Source of the DNA: Micrococcales bacterium UBA4448 | GTDB taxonomy: Bacteria > Actinomycetota > Actinomycetes > Actinomycetales > Microbacteriaceae | Length of the DNA stretch: 18,371 nucleotides | Assembly (NCBI GenBank): GCA_002390305.1 | Contig: DGPE01000081.1 | Span: 1 to 18,371, forward strand | Direction of reading: 5' to 3' | Shown here: positions 7,334 through 14,067 of the stretch, one piece after another | Position numbering within the stretch: position 1 is the stretch's first letter | How the letters are laid out: every line of letters begins with the position of its first letter | Notes under the pieces: model-generated | What the model saw: the letters and a program-made list of their open reading frames with translations, nothing else | Database searches by the model: none | What the model was told of the DNA's origin: nothing | Made by a program: the position numbers and the translations under genes

Positions 7334-8403
7334 TCTACATCATCTCTGGATTAGTTGCAGTCATCGCCCTTTCGATTCTTGCCACGGTGCAAAGTCGCCT
7401 CGAGTTGGCAGAAGATTTTCGTGCTGGCGCACTTTCCATTGCAAGGGCAGTGATACTGGTCTCGCTCGCGGCACTGTGGTTGATTTACCAGCCCGGATCG
7501 ATGTCAGCAGGAGTGTGGCTGGCGGTTGCCATAATTGCCATTTGGTTGTTCCAGCAAATTATTGGGCGAATGCTTGGTGCCACAAAGCTAGCAGAGCGCT
7601 TTGGGCTCAGGGCTGAAGCTTTTGTGACCTGGTGGGCCAAAACGATCTCCCCAATCAGACTCGTCATTCCCGCAGTCGCTGAGGCATACGAGCAGGAGCT
7701 GCTTGATTCGGTTGAAGAATTTTCTGAAACCGTGGTGAGAGAAGTCATGGTTCCGAGGGTGGACATGGAGGTTGTTGACTCGGATGCCCTATTGCAAGAT
7801 GCGCTGAGCACTTTTATTGCGAGCGGTTATTCTCGGCTGCCGGTTGTCGGGGAAGATGTTGACGATGTTTTAGGGGTTTTGTATTTGAAAGACCTAGCAA
7901 GAGTTGTCCACAAAGACCCAGCACTCCTTGGTAGCAAGAAAGCTGTGGAGGCATCCAGACCGGCACTATTTACTCCGGAGTCAAAATCTGTCGCCGAATT
8001 ACTGCAGGAGATGCAAAAGGCGAGCACGCAAATTGCGGTCGTTGTAGATGAATACGGTGGCGTGGCGGGCATCGTTACCGTAGAGGATTTAATCGAAGAG
8101 CTGGTTGGTGAAATAGGCGACGAATACGATCGTGAAGATATTGGCATCGAGTCTCTGGCGGATGGAAGTTACCGCATGCATCCCAGGACCACACTCGATG
8201 AAGTTTCTGAATTGCTCCAAATAGAACTTAGTGATGATGATGTCGATACCGTCGGAGGACTATTGGTAAAAGCTATCGGCGAATTGCCAGTTGGCGGCGA
8301 AGAGGTTGAAATAGCTGAAATTTGGCTCAAAGCTGAGCGGGTTGTGGCAAAAAAGGGTCAGCTGCTTAGCGTGCTGGTCAGGAAGATTGAAACGGTTGAG
8401 TGA
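7330..8403 (+). CDS. CNNM/CorC-family membrane protein with tandem CBS domains (hemolysin-like)
   Basis: Integral membrane protein of 357 aa. Hydrophobic segments at about residues 2-20, 37-53 and 60-75 suggest three membrane spans. Two CBS domains follow, about 136-195 (starting REVMVPRVDM) and 203-262 (with VDEYGG at 239-244), then an acidic linker and a C-terminal CorC/HlyC domain. Homologues are implicated in magnesium or cobalt efflux; the hemolysin label is historical. The membrane part before the first CBS is about 130 residues, shorter than the usual DUF21 (CNNM) domain, so transport function is uncertain. Position between ybeY and era is conserved in many bacteria. The start ATG overlaps the ybeY stop; the 3' end overlaps era by 8 nt. 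Confidence 0.9.
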   Translation: MIYIISGLVAVIALSILATVQSRLELAEDFRAGALSIARAVILVSLAALWLIYQPGSMSAGVWLAVAIIAIWLFQQIIGRMLGATKLAERFGLRAEAFVTWWAKTISPIRLVIPAVAEAYEQELLDSVEEFSETVVREVMVPRVDMEVVDSDALLQDALSTFIASGYSRLPVVGEDVDDVLGVLYLKDLARVVHKDPALLGSKKAVEASRPALFTPESKSVAELLQEMQKASTQIAVVVDEYGGVAGIVTVEDLIEELVGEIGDEYDREDIGIESLADGSYRMHPRTTLDEVSELLQIELSDDDVDTVGGLLVKAIGELPVGGEEVEIAEIWLKAERVVAKKGQLLSVLVRKIETVE

Positions 8404-9280
8404 TTTTAGGTCTGGTTTTGTAAGTTTCGTGGGGCGGCCCAATGTTGGAAAGTCGACTTTGACCAATGCAATTGCTGGTCAAAAGGTGGCTATCACTAGC
8501 TCCAAACCACAGACCACTCGAAGAGCCATCAGGGCAATTAAGACTTCCGAGGCTGGCCAGTTGATAATGGTTGACACTCCAGGCCTTCACCGGCCTAGAA
8601 CTCTTTTGGGTCAAAGACTCAATGACGTGGTTAGCTCAACCCTCAGTGAAGTGGATGTAATCGTGTTTTGCACTCCTGCAAATGAGCCGATTGGCCCGGG
8701 AGACAAAAAAATCGTTTCAGACATTCAGACATATTCCAAGGCAAAAAAGATTGCCGTGGTGACGAAATGTGAAACCGTATCTAAGTCAAAACTTGCGGAA
8801 CATTTAATGAAAGTCGCTGACCTGGATAGCTGGGAAGAAATAGTCCCGGTCTCCGCAGTGACCCAAGAACAGCTTGACCTTCTAGAGCAACTGCTTATTC
8901 GTTACCTCCCGGTTGGACCGCTACTCTATGAGGCGGACACCGTAAGTGAAGAGTCTCTGGAGGATCAGATTTGCGAATTGGTGCGAGAGGCTGCCCTGGA
9001 ACTGGTCAATGACGAGCTGCCTCACTCACTCGCCGTGACGATGGATGAAATAATTTATGAGGACCCGAAACCAATAATTCATGTGTCGGTTTGGGTGGAG
9101 CGTGACTCCCAAAAAGGAATCATTATTGGCAAGCAGGGCTCGATGCTAAAAACCATTGGACAGAAGGCTCGCCGCGAGATTCAGGCCTTGATGGGCGAGC
9201 CTGTTCACTTGGCGATTCAGGTTCGGATCGCACAAAACTGGCAGCGAAACCCAAAGCAACTCGGCAAGTTAGGGTTCTAG
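8396..9280 (+). CDS. era: GTPase Era
   Basis: Ras-like GTPase that binds the 3' end of 16S rRNA and acts in 30S assembly. G1 is GRPNVGKS at 13-20, the SSKPQTTR switch segment follows, G3 DTPG is at 60-63, the G5-like VSAVT lies downstream, and the C-terminal KH domain has GKQG at 245-248. The G4 position reads TKCE (123-126) where NKxD or TKxD is expected, so the guanine-specifying Asp is Glu. Length is 294 aa, normal for Era. I chose TTG 8396, giving MSDFRSGFVSFVGRPN. An AGGA lies about 12 nt upstream. Reading back to 8342 adds 18 residues translated from inside the CNNM gene that do not look like Era. Confidence 0.95.
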   Translation: MSDFRSGFVSFVGRPNVGKSTLTNAIAGQKVAITSSKPQTTRRAIRAIKTSEAGQLIMVDTPGLHRPRTLLGQRLNDVVSSTLSEVDVIVFCTPANEPIGPGDKKIVSDIQTYSKAKKIAVVTKCETVSKSKLAEHLMKVADLDSWEEIVPVSAVTQEQLDLLEQLLIRYLPVGPLLYEADTVSEESLEDQICELVREAALELVNDELPHSLAVTMDEIIYEDPKPIIHVSVWVERDSQKGIIIGKQGSMLKTIGQKARREIQALMGEPVHLAIQVRIAQNWQRNPKQLGKLGF

Positions 9281-9300
9281 CGCTAAAAGGTTTCAAGTGT

Positions 9301-9306
9301 TAGCCT
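9301..9306 (+). promoter_or_regulatory. Candidate -10 element for the leuA leader transcript
   Basis: TAGCCT at 9301-9306 fits TANNNT and ends 6 nt before the leader-peptide ATG at 9313. A transcript starting about 7 nt downstream would begin at the ATG itself, that is, leaderless. No clear -35 is visible and no Shine-Dalgarno precedes the ATG, which agrees with a leaderless start but is also compatible with a different promoter further upstream. Confidence 0.35.
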
Positions 9307-9312
9307 AAGTAA

Positions 9313-9354
9313 ATGAGTTTTTCTCTACTGCTTATCGGCCGCGACGAGGCCTAG
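9313..9354 (+). CDS. leuL: Candidate leuA leader peptide, 13 aa, Leu-rich
   Basis: A short ORF upstream of leuA encodes MSFSLLLIGRDEA. It has three consecutive Leu codons, CTA CTG CTT (9325-9333), followed by an Ile codon, then a TAG stop at 9352-9354. Leu-codon-rich leader peptides upstream of leuA are established as attenuation sensors in several bacteria including actinobacteria. The peptide's last codons form the 5' arm of a strong hairpin (9339-9348), so ribosome position on this ORF would decide which RNA structure forms. It lacks a visible Shine-Dalgarno and may be translated leaderless. Translation itself is inferred, not shown. Confidence 0.75.
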   Translation: MSFSLLLIGRDEA

Positions 9355-9414
9355 TTAGGGCCCAATCTCGTCGCGGAGCCAAAGTGCGGCCACATCAGAT
9401 TTAGGCGGAGAGAA
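9337..9414 (+). promoter_or_regulatory. leuA 5' leader with candidate attenuator hairpins
   Basis: The arms CCGCGACGAG (9339-9348) and CTCGTCGCGG (9367-9376) form a perfect 10-bp stem with an 18-nt loop that contains the leader-peptide stop codon. A competing pairing is GGCCGC (9337-9342) with GCGGCC (9386-9391), which shares the first arm, so the two are mutually exclusive. A third imperfect pairing of TCTC plus CGC (9366-9374) with the GCGGAGA around the leuA ribosome binding site is possible. No U-tract follows either stem, so a classical intrinsic terminator is not evident; translational control or Rho-assisted termination would fit better. The exact switching logic is unresolved. Confidence 0.65.
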
Positions 9415-11157
9415 ATGAAAAATAATCAAAAAGCTTCAAAAATGCCATTCGGCCGTTATCAGCCGTTTGCTGAGCAAATATCGGTCAACCTTCCCGACAG
9501 AACATGGCCCACAAAGACAATCGAGACAGCACCTAGATGGTGTGCTGTCGATCTCAGGGACGGCAATCAGGCTCTAATCGATCCCATGAACCCGGAACGA
9601 AAGCTTGAAATGTTCAATCTTCTGGTTTCCATGGGATATAAAGAAATCGAGGTTGGGTTTCCATCTGCATCGCAAATGGACTTCGATTTTGTAAGGCTTC
9701 TGATTGAGCAGAAGCTGATCCCTGATGATGTAACTATCCAGGTGCTCACGCAGTCAAGAGATCACCTTATTGAGCGAACCTACGAATCTATTGCTGGTGC
9801 GAAACAGGCAATTGTCCACTTCTATAACTCGACCTCCGTTCTTCAGAGGCGTGTAGTTTTCGGGCAAGACAAGGATGGCATCAAGAAGATCGCCACTGAC
9901 GCCGCTCTCAAGTGTTTAGAGCTGGAGAAAACCGTTCCAGAAACTGCCGTTTTTTATGAGTACTCTCCGGAGTCCTATACCGGCACGGAGTTGGAATTTG
10001 CGGTCGAGGTTTGTAATGCGGTAGCAGAGATTATCAAGCCGACAACTCAGCGCAAGCTAATCATCAATCTGCCGGCAACCGTTGAGATGGCAACCCCGAA
10101 TGTATATGCCGACTCAATCGAATGGATGTCCAGAAACCTAGAGCCTCGAGAGGCAATTTTGCTTTCGCTGCACCCTCACAACGATCGCGGCACTGCCGTG
10201 GCCGCCGCTGAACTCGGCTACCTGGCTGGAGCAGACAGAATCGAAGGTTGCCTTTTCGGAAACGGAGAACGAACCGGAAACGTCGATTTGATCACTCTTG
10301 GCCTGAACCTCTTCAGCCAGGGAATTGATCCGATGATTGACTTCAGTGACATCGATGGAATCAAGCGAACAGTCGAATATTGCAATCAGCTTCCGGTGCC
10401 CGAGAGAAGCCCATATGGCGGAGATTTGGTCTACACGGCATTTTCCGGGTCACATCAAGATGCTATTAAGAAGGGCTTCGACCATTTGGCAGCAGACGCC
10501 TTGGCGGCCGGCAAGAAAATTGACGAATTTAACTGGGCCGTTCCCTATCTTCCAATTGATCCAAAGGATGTTGGTAGGAACTACGAGGCCGTTATTCGTG
10601 TCAACTCCCAGTCCGGTAAGGGTGGGGTTGCATACTTGCTTAAGACTGACCACAGCCTCGACCTGCCTAGGAAATTGCAAATTGAATTTTCCAGAGTCAT
10701 CCAGGGTCACACTGATAGCGAAGGTGGTGAGGTGAGCTCGGAGCGAATCTGGGAGATTTTCCAAGACGAGTATCTGCCATCAATCTCATTGGAGCCAAGA
10801 TGGGGTCGTTTTGAACTGAAGAAGATGCGAACTGAGTCCGATATGGATGGTGAAGTGAAGATCGAGGTGGTCCTGAGAGACGGTGACTCTGACGTTGAAG
10901 CCCAAGCCACCGGAAATGGTCCAATTTCTGCTTTCATAAATGTGTTGCAGGGTATAGGCCCAAATATCAGATTGCTCGACTATGTCGAGCACACGTTGAG
11001 TGCCGGAGGAGATGCCCTTGCGGCAGCTTATATCGAGCTCGAAGTAGATGGCGAAACTCTTTGGGGAGTGGGGATCGATGGTGACATTGCAACCGCTTCA
11101 CTCAAAGCTTTGATCAGCGGCACGAATAGGGCCCTAAGGACTGCAGTTCCAAGCTAA
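9415..11157 (+). CDS. leuA: 2-isopropylmalate synthase LeuA (actinobacterial long type)
   Basis: First committed enzyme of leucine biosynthesis, condensing acetyl-CoA with 2-ketoisovalerate in the cytoplasm. The catalytic TIM barrel has DLRDGNQ at 46-52 (metal ligand Asp49), HPHND at 253-257 (metal-binding His253 and His255) and GNGERTGN at 282-289. The C-terminal portion, from about residue 430, is the leucine-binding regulatory domain with YIELEVDGETLWGVGID near the end. Length is 580 aa, a little shorter than the well-studied mycobacterial enzyme of about 644. Start ATG 9415 has GGCGGAGAG (9404-9412) just upstream. A later in-frame ATG (MPFGRYQPF) is less well placed. Control is probably dual: leader-peptide attenuation at the RNA level and feedback inhibition by leucine, the latter known for the family. 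Confidence 0.97.
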   Translation: MKNNQKASKMPFGRYQPFAEQISVNLPDRTWPTKTIETAPRWCAVDLRDGNQALIDPMNPERKLEMFNLLVSMGYKEIEVGFPSASQMDFDFVRLLIEQKLIPDDVTIQVLTQSRDHLIERTYESIAGAKQAIVHFYNSTSVLQRRVVFGQDKDGIKKIATDAALKCLELEKTVPETAVFYEYSPESYTGTELEFAVEVCNAVAEIIKPTTQRKLIINLPATVEMATPNVYADSIEWMSRNLEPREAILLSLHPHNDRGTAVAAAELGYLAGADRIEGCLFGNGERTGNVDLITLGLNLFSQGIDPMIDFSDIDGIKRTVEYCNQLPVPERSPYGGDLVYTAFSGSHQDAIKKGFDHLAADALAAGKKIDEFNWAVPYLPIDPKDVGRNYEAVIRVNSQSGKGGVAYLLKTDHSLDLPRKLQIEFSRVIQGHTDSEGGEVSSERIWEIFQDEYLPSISLEPRWGRFELKKMRTESDMDGEVKIEVVLRDGDSDVEAQATGNGPISAFINVLQGIGPNIRLLDYVEHTLSAGGDALAAAYIELEVDGETLWGVGIDGDIATASLKALISGTNRALRTAVPS

Positions 11158-11172
11158 TCTGCAATTTATTGC

Positions 11173-11178
11173 CATACT
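11173..11178 (+). promoter_or_regulatory. Candidate -10 element for recO (leaderless start)
   Basis: CATACT at 11173-11178 matches four of six TATAAT positions and ends 6 nt before the recO ATG at 11185, the same spacing as at the leuA leader peptide. The 27-nt gap after leuA has no purine-rich Shine-Dalgarno. A leaderless recO transcript is a reasonable inference; no convincing -35 is seen. Confidence 0.3.
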
Positions 11179-11184
11179 TATCGC

Positions 11185-11907
11185 ATGCCACACTACCGAG
11201 ATGAAGCCGTTGTAATTCGGACACATAAGCTTGGTGAGGTAGACAGAATTGTCACCCTTCTAACAAAAAACAATGGTCAGGTTAGAGCGGTGGCAAAAGG
11301 TGTACGCAAGACATCAAGCCGCATCGGCGCCAGACTCGAGCCTTTCACTGTTGTAGACGTGCAGCTATATCAAGGTCGAACACTTGACACTGTGTCTCAG
11401 GTAGAGCAGCTTTCCAATTACGGATCGGTGATAATCGCTGATTACGCGACCTACACTGCCGCGACTGCAGTGCTAGAAGCCGCCGAGCGCCTCACGAGAG
11501 AGGATTCATCCAGCCAGCAATTCATGCTTGTTGTTGGAGCACTTAGGGCACTATCACTCAAGGAGAATGCTTCTGATCAAATTCTTGATTCCTATTTGTT
11601 ACGTGCTCTTGCTATCTCTGGGTGGATAGCGAATCTCGAAAATTGCCAAGGCTGTGGGTCAGATTCTCCAGTGGCATTCTCGGTGCATACCGGAGCTGTA
11701 AGTTGCACAAGTTGCATGCTCCCGGGTTCTGTTCGTCTCGGCGAGGAGGGAATTGGTCACATCGAGGCTCTCTTGTCCGGCGATTGGCCCAGCGTCACGC
11801 GCTCCAGCAGTAAGACCAGAAAAGCTGTTAGCGGAGTAGTGTCTGCCTACTTGCAATGGCAGCTCGAAAGAGGACTCAGGTCTCTCGAGCACGTGGAGCG
11901 ATCATGA
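11185..11907 (+). CDS. recO: DNA repair protein RecO
   Basis: RecFOR-pathway mediator of 240 aa that binds ssDNA and RecR and helps load RecA at gaps. The N-terminal OB fold is visible as YRDEAVVIRTHKLGEVDRIV with the conserved KGVRKTSSRIGARLEPF segment. The C-terminal zinc finger is CQGCG (C154, C157) paired with CTSC (C174, C177). Length matches actinobacterial RecO. Start ATG 11185 has no Shine-Dalgarno and may be leaderless. The 3' end overlaps uppS by 4 nt (ATGA). The era-(leuA)-recO-uppS neighbourhood is typical of Actinobacteria. Confidence 0.95.
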   Translation: MPHYRDEAVVIRTHKLGEVDRIVTLLTKNNGQVRAVAKGVRKTSSRIGARLEPFTVVDVQLYQGRTLDTVSQVEQLSNYGSVIIADYATYTAATAVLEAAERLTREDSSSQQFMLVVGALRALSLKENASDQILDSYLLRALAISGWIANLENCQGCGSDSPVAFSVHTGAVSCTSCMLPGSVRLGEEGIGHIEALLSGDWPSVTRSSSKTRKAVSGVVSAYLQWQLERGLRSLEHVERS

Positions 11908-12650
11908 TAATTCTCAATGACAAATCACGCCCTGCTCCTAAATTTGACTCGGTACCAGAGCACATTGCCATGGTCATGGACGGTAATGGCAGGTGGGCCA
12001 ATCAGCGCGGGCTGACAAGGACAGAGGGTCACCGCGCCGGAGAGCAGGCACTGCTCGAGGCAGTAGCCGGCGCTGCTGAGGCTGGGGTACAACATCTAAC
12101 CGCCTATGCGTTTTCTACCGAGAACTGGAAGCGATCGGCAGATGAAGTGCGATTCCTAATGGGCTACAACAAAGAGGTACTTCGTCGTCAAAGAGACCTA
12201 CTGATGGACTGGAACATAAAAATCCGTTGGGCCGGCGGGGAGCGGAAGCTGTGGCCCTCGGTGATCTCAGAATTAAAAGCTGCTGAGGAACTGACTAAGA
12301 AAAACACTGGCCTGGTTCTAACGATGGCGGTTAACTACGGTGGACGGCAGGAGATAGTCGACGCGGTCAATAAATCGCTAGCCGGCAAATCCTCCCCACA
12401 CCGCGTTTCCGAAAAGTCGATTCAAGGAAATCTATATGTCCCGGAGTTACCGGATGTGGACATGTTTCTGAGATCCAGCGGTGAACTTCGCACTTCAAAT
12501 TTTATGCTTTGGCAATCCAGCTACGCGGAAATGATTTTTATGGATGTTCTGTGGCCTGATTTTAAGCGCGAGTCGATGTGGGAAGCAATAACCGAGTTCA
12601 ATAGAAGGCAGCGCCGCTTCGGTGCAGCGATGGATGCGCCGCTAAACTAG
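11904..12650 (+). CDS. uppS: Isoprenyl transferase (undecaprenyl/polyprenyl diphosphate synthase)
   Basis: cis-Prenyltransferase that elongates an allylic diphosphate with isopentenyl diphosphate to make the polyprenyl carrier for peptidoglycan and other wall polymers. MVMDGNGRWA carries the catalytic Asp at D26; YAFSTENWKRS is the conserved middle motif; RSSGELRTSNF (R190, R196) binds the pyrophosphate. Length is 248 aa from ATG 11904, the normal UppS size. GGAG at 11895-11898 lies 5 nt upstream and the ATGA overlap with recO supports this start. The frame stays open back to 11856, but that would add 16 residues translated from inside recO. Product chain length cannot be assigned from sequence. 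Confidence 0.95.
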   Translation: MIILNDKSRPAPKFDSVPEHIAMVMDGNGRWANQRGLTRTEGHRAGEQALLEAVAGAAEAGVQHLTAYAFSTENWKRSADEVRFLMGYNKEVLRRQRDLLMDWNIKIRWAGGERKLWPSVISELKAAEELTKKNTGLVLTMAVNYGGRQEIVDAVNKSLAGKSSPHRVSEKSIQGNLYVPELPDVDMFLRSSGELRTSNFMLWQSSYAEMIFMDVLWPDFKRESMWEAITEFNRRQRRFGAAMDAPLN

Positions 12651-12689
12651 CAACTCGCAGGAATCCAAGTAAAAAAACCCCGGAGAATG

Positions 12690-14063
12690 ATGGCAACCCA
12701 GAAGCTAGACCAAGTTATTTCACTCGCAAAGCGAAGAGGTTTTGTCTTCCAAGCCGGTGAGATATACGGCGGTTCACGCTCTGCCTGGGATTATGGCCCC
12801 TTAGGCGTGGAGTTGAAAGAGAACATCAAGCGTCAATGGTGGCAGTCGGTGGTTTCAGGCAGGGAAGACGTAGTCGGCTTGGACAGCTCAATTATTTTGC
12901 CAAAAAAGGTTTGGGAAGCGTCTGGCCACGTTGAGGCTTTTGTCGATCCGCTGATTGAATGCACCTCCTGCCATAAGAGATTCAGGCAGGATCACCTCGA
13001 AGAGGCTTTTGAAGAGAAGAAAAGCAGGCCGGCGAAGTCCATGGCTGAAATAGCCTGCCCAAATTGCGGCGGCAAGGAAACTTGGACCGAGCCAAAAAGC
13101 TTTAATGGGCTGCTGAAGACTTCTCTTGGGCCGGTTGATGATGACTCTGGCATGCACTACCTAAGGCCAGAGACAGCTCAGGGTATCTTTGTCAATTTCA
13201 ATAATGTCCTAAACGTTTCAAGAATGAAGCCGCCTTTCGGTATCGGCCAGATGGGCAAGAGCTTTAGAAATGAAATTACTCCGGGAAACTTCATCTTCAG
13301 GACTCGCGAGTTTGAACAGATGGAAATGGAGTTTTTCGTAAAGCCCGGTGAGGATGAAAAGTGGCACGATTACTGGATTGAGCAGCGTCATAACTGGTAC
13401 TTAGACCTTGGAATTAGGCCTGAGAACTTGCGCCTTTTCGATCACCCGAAGGAAAAGCTCTCTCACTACTCAAAGCGGACTGTTGATATTGAGTATCGAT
13501 TTGGTTTCCAGGGTGGAGAGTTTGGAGAGCTCGAGGGAATTGCTAATCGAACGGACTTTGACCTAAAGACTCATTCAGCAGCATCGGGTGTGGATCTAAG
13601 TTATTTTGATCCAACTGAAGAGAAGCGTTGGACACCTTTTGTTATCGAGCCTGCAGCAGGACTCACCCGATCGCTGATGGCCTTCCTAGTGGATGCTTAT
13701 TCAGAAGATGAAGCACCTAACGCTAAGGGCGGTGTAGACGTCAGAACGGTCCTTCGGCTGGATTACCGACTTTCACCAATCAAGGCAGCGGTGCTGCCAC
13801 TGAGCCGCAACGAGGCGCTAAACCCGATTGCGCGTGACTTAGCCGAAGAGCTCAGAAAAAACTGGAACATTGACTTTGATGACTCAGGAGCAATCGGCAG
13901 ACGATATCGCAGACAGGATGAAATTGGAACGCCATTTTGCATAACCGTTGACTTCGAAAGCCCTGAAGACAGGGCTGTGACAATTAGAGAGCGCGACAGT
14001 ATGGCCCAGGAAAGAGTTTCCCTCGACAAGGTGTCTACTTATCTATTTGAAAGGCTCAATTAG
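12690..14063 (+). CDS. glyS: Glycyl-tRNA synthetase, dimeric alpha2 type
   Basis: Class II aminoacyl-tRNA synthetase charging tRNA-Gly. The N-terminus FVFQAGEIYGGSRSAWDYGPLG is diagnostic. A zinc-like insertion has CTSC (C91, C94) and CPNC (C123, C126). Motif 2 appears as FRNEITPGNFIFRTREFEQ, and motif 3 as GLTRSLMAFL, followed by the anticodon-binding domain with PIKAAVLPL. Length is 457 aa, normal for the alpha2 enzyme. Two ATGs lie in tandem at 12687 and 12690; the second is preferred because CGGAG (12681-12685) is 4 nt away versus 1 nt for the first. The 39-nt gap after uppS holds no hairpin or T-box. A weak TAAACT at 12643-12648 could be a -10. Confidence 0.96.
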   Translation: MATQKLDQVISLAKRRGFVFQAGEIYGGSRSAWDYGPLGVELKENIKRQWWQSVVSGREDVVGLDSSIILPKKVWEASGHVEAFVDPLIECTSCHKRFRQDHLEEAFEEKKSRPAKSMAEIACPNCGGKETWTEPKSFNGLLKTSLGPVDDDSGMHYLRPETAQGIFVNFNNVLNVSRMKPPFGIGQMGKSFRNEITPGNFIFRTREFEQMEMEFFVKPGEDEKWHDYWIEQRHNWYLDLGIRPENLRLFDHPKEKLSHYSKRTVDIEYRFGFQGGEFGELEGIANRTDFDLKTHSAASGVDLSYFDPTEEKRWTPFVIEPAAGLTRSLMAFLVDAYSEDEAPNAKGGVDVRTVLRLDYRLSPIKAAVLPLSRNEALNPIARDLAEELRKNWNIDFDDSGAIGRRYRRQDEIGTPFCITVDFESPEDRAVTIRERDSMAQERVSLDKVSTYLFERLN

Positions 14064-14067
14064 TTCA

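Noticed and set aside
8342..8395. Longer N-terminus for Era starting at 8342
   Set aside because: The 18 extra residues come from out-of-frame CNNM coding sequence, are Cys/Trp-rich and do not resemble Era; TTG 8396 gives the family N-terminus.
11161..11172. Small palindrome GCAATTTATTGC after leuA as a terminator
   Set aside because: The stem is 5 bp and AT-rich with a 2-nt loop and no U-tract; it cannot form a stable terminator.
11856..11903. Longer N-terminus for UppS starting at 11856
   Set aside because: It lies within recO and adds 16 basic residues without family support; ATG 11904 has GGAG 5 nt upstream and an ATGA overlap with recO.
12651..12689. T-box or other riboswitch upstream of glyS
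   Set aside because: Only 39 nt separate uppS from glyS, with no stem, no T-box motif and no terminator; there is no room for such an element.
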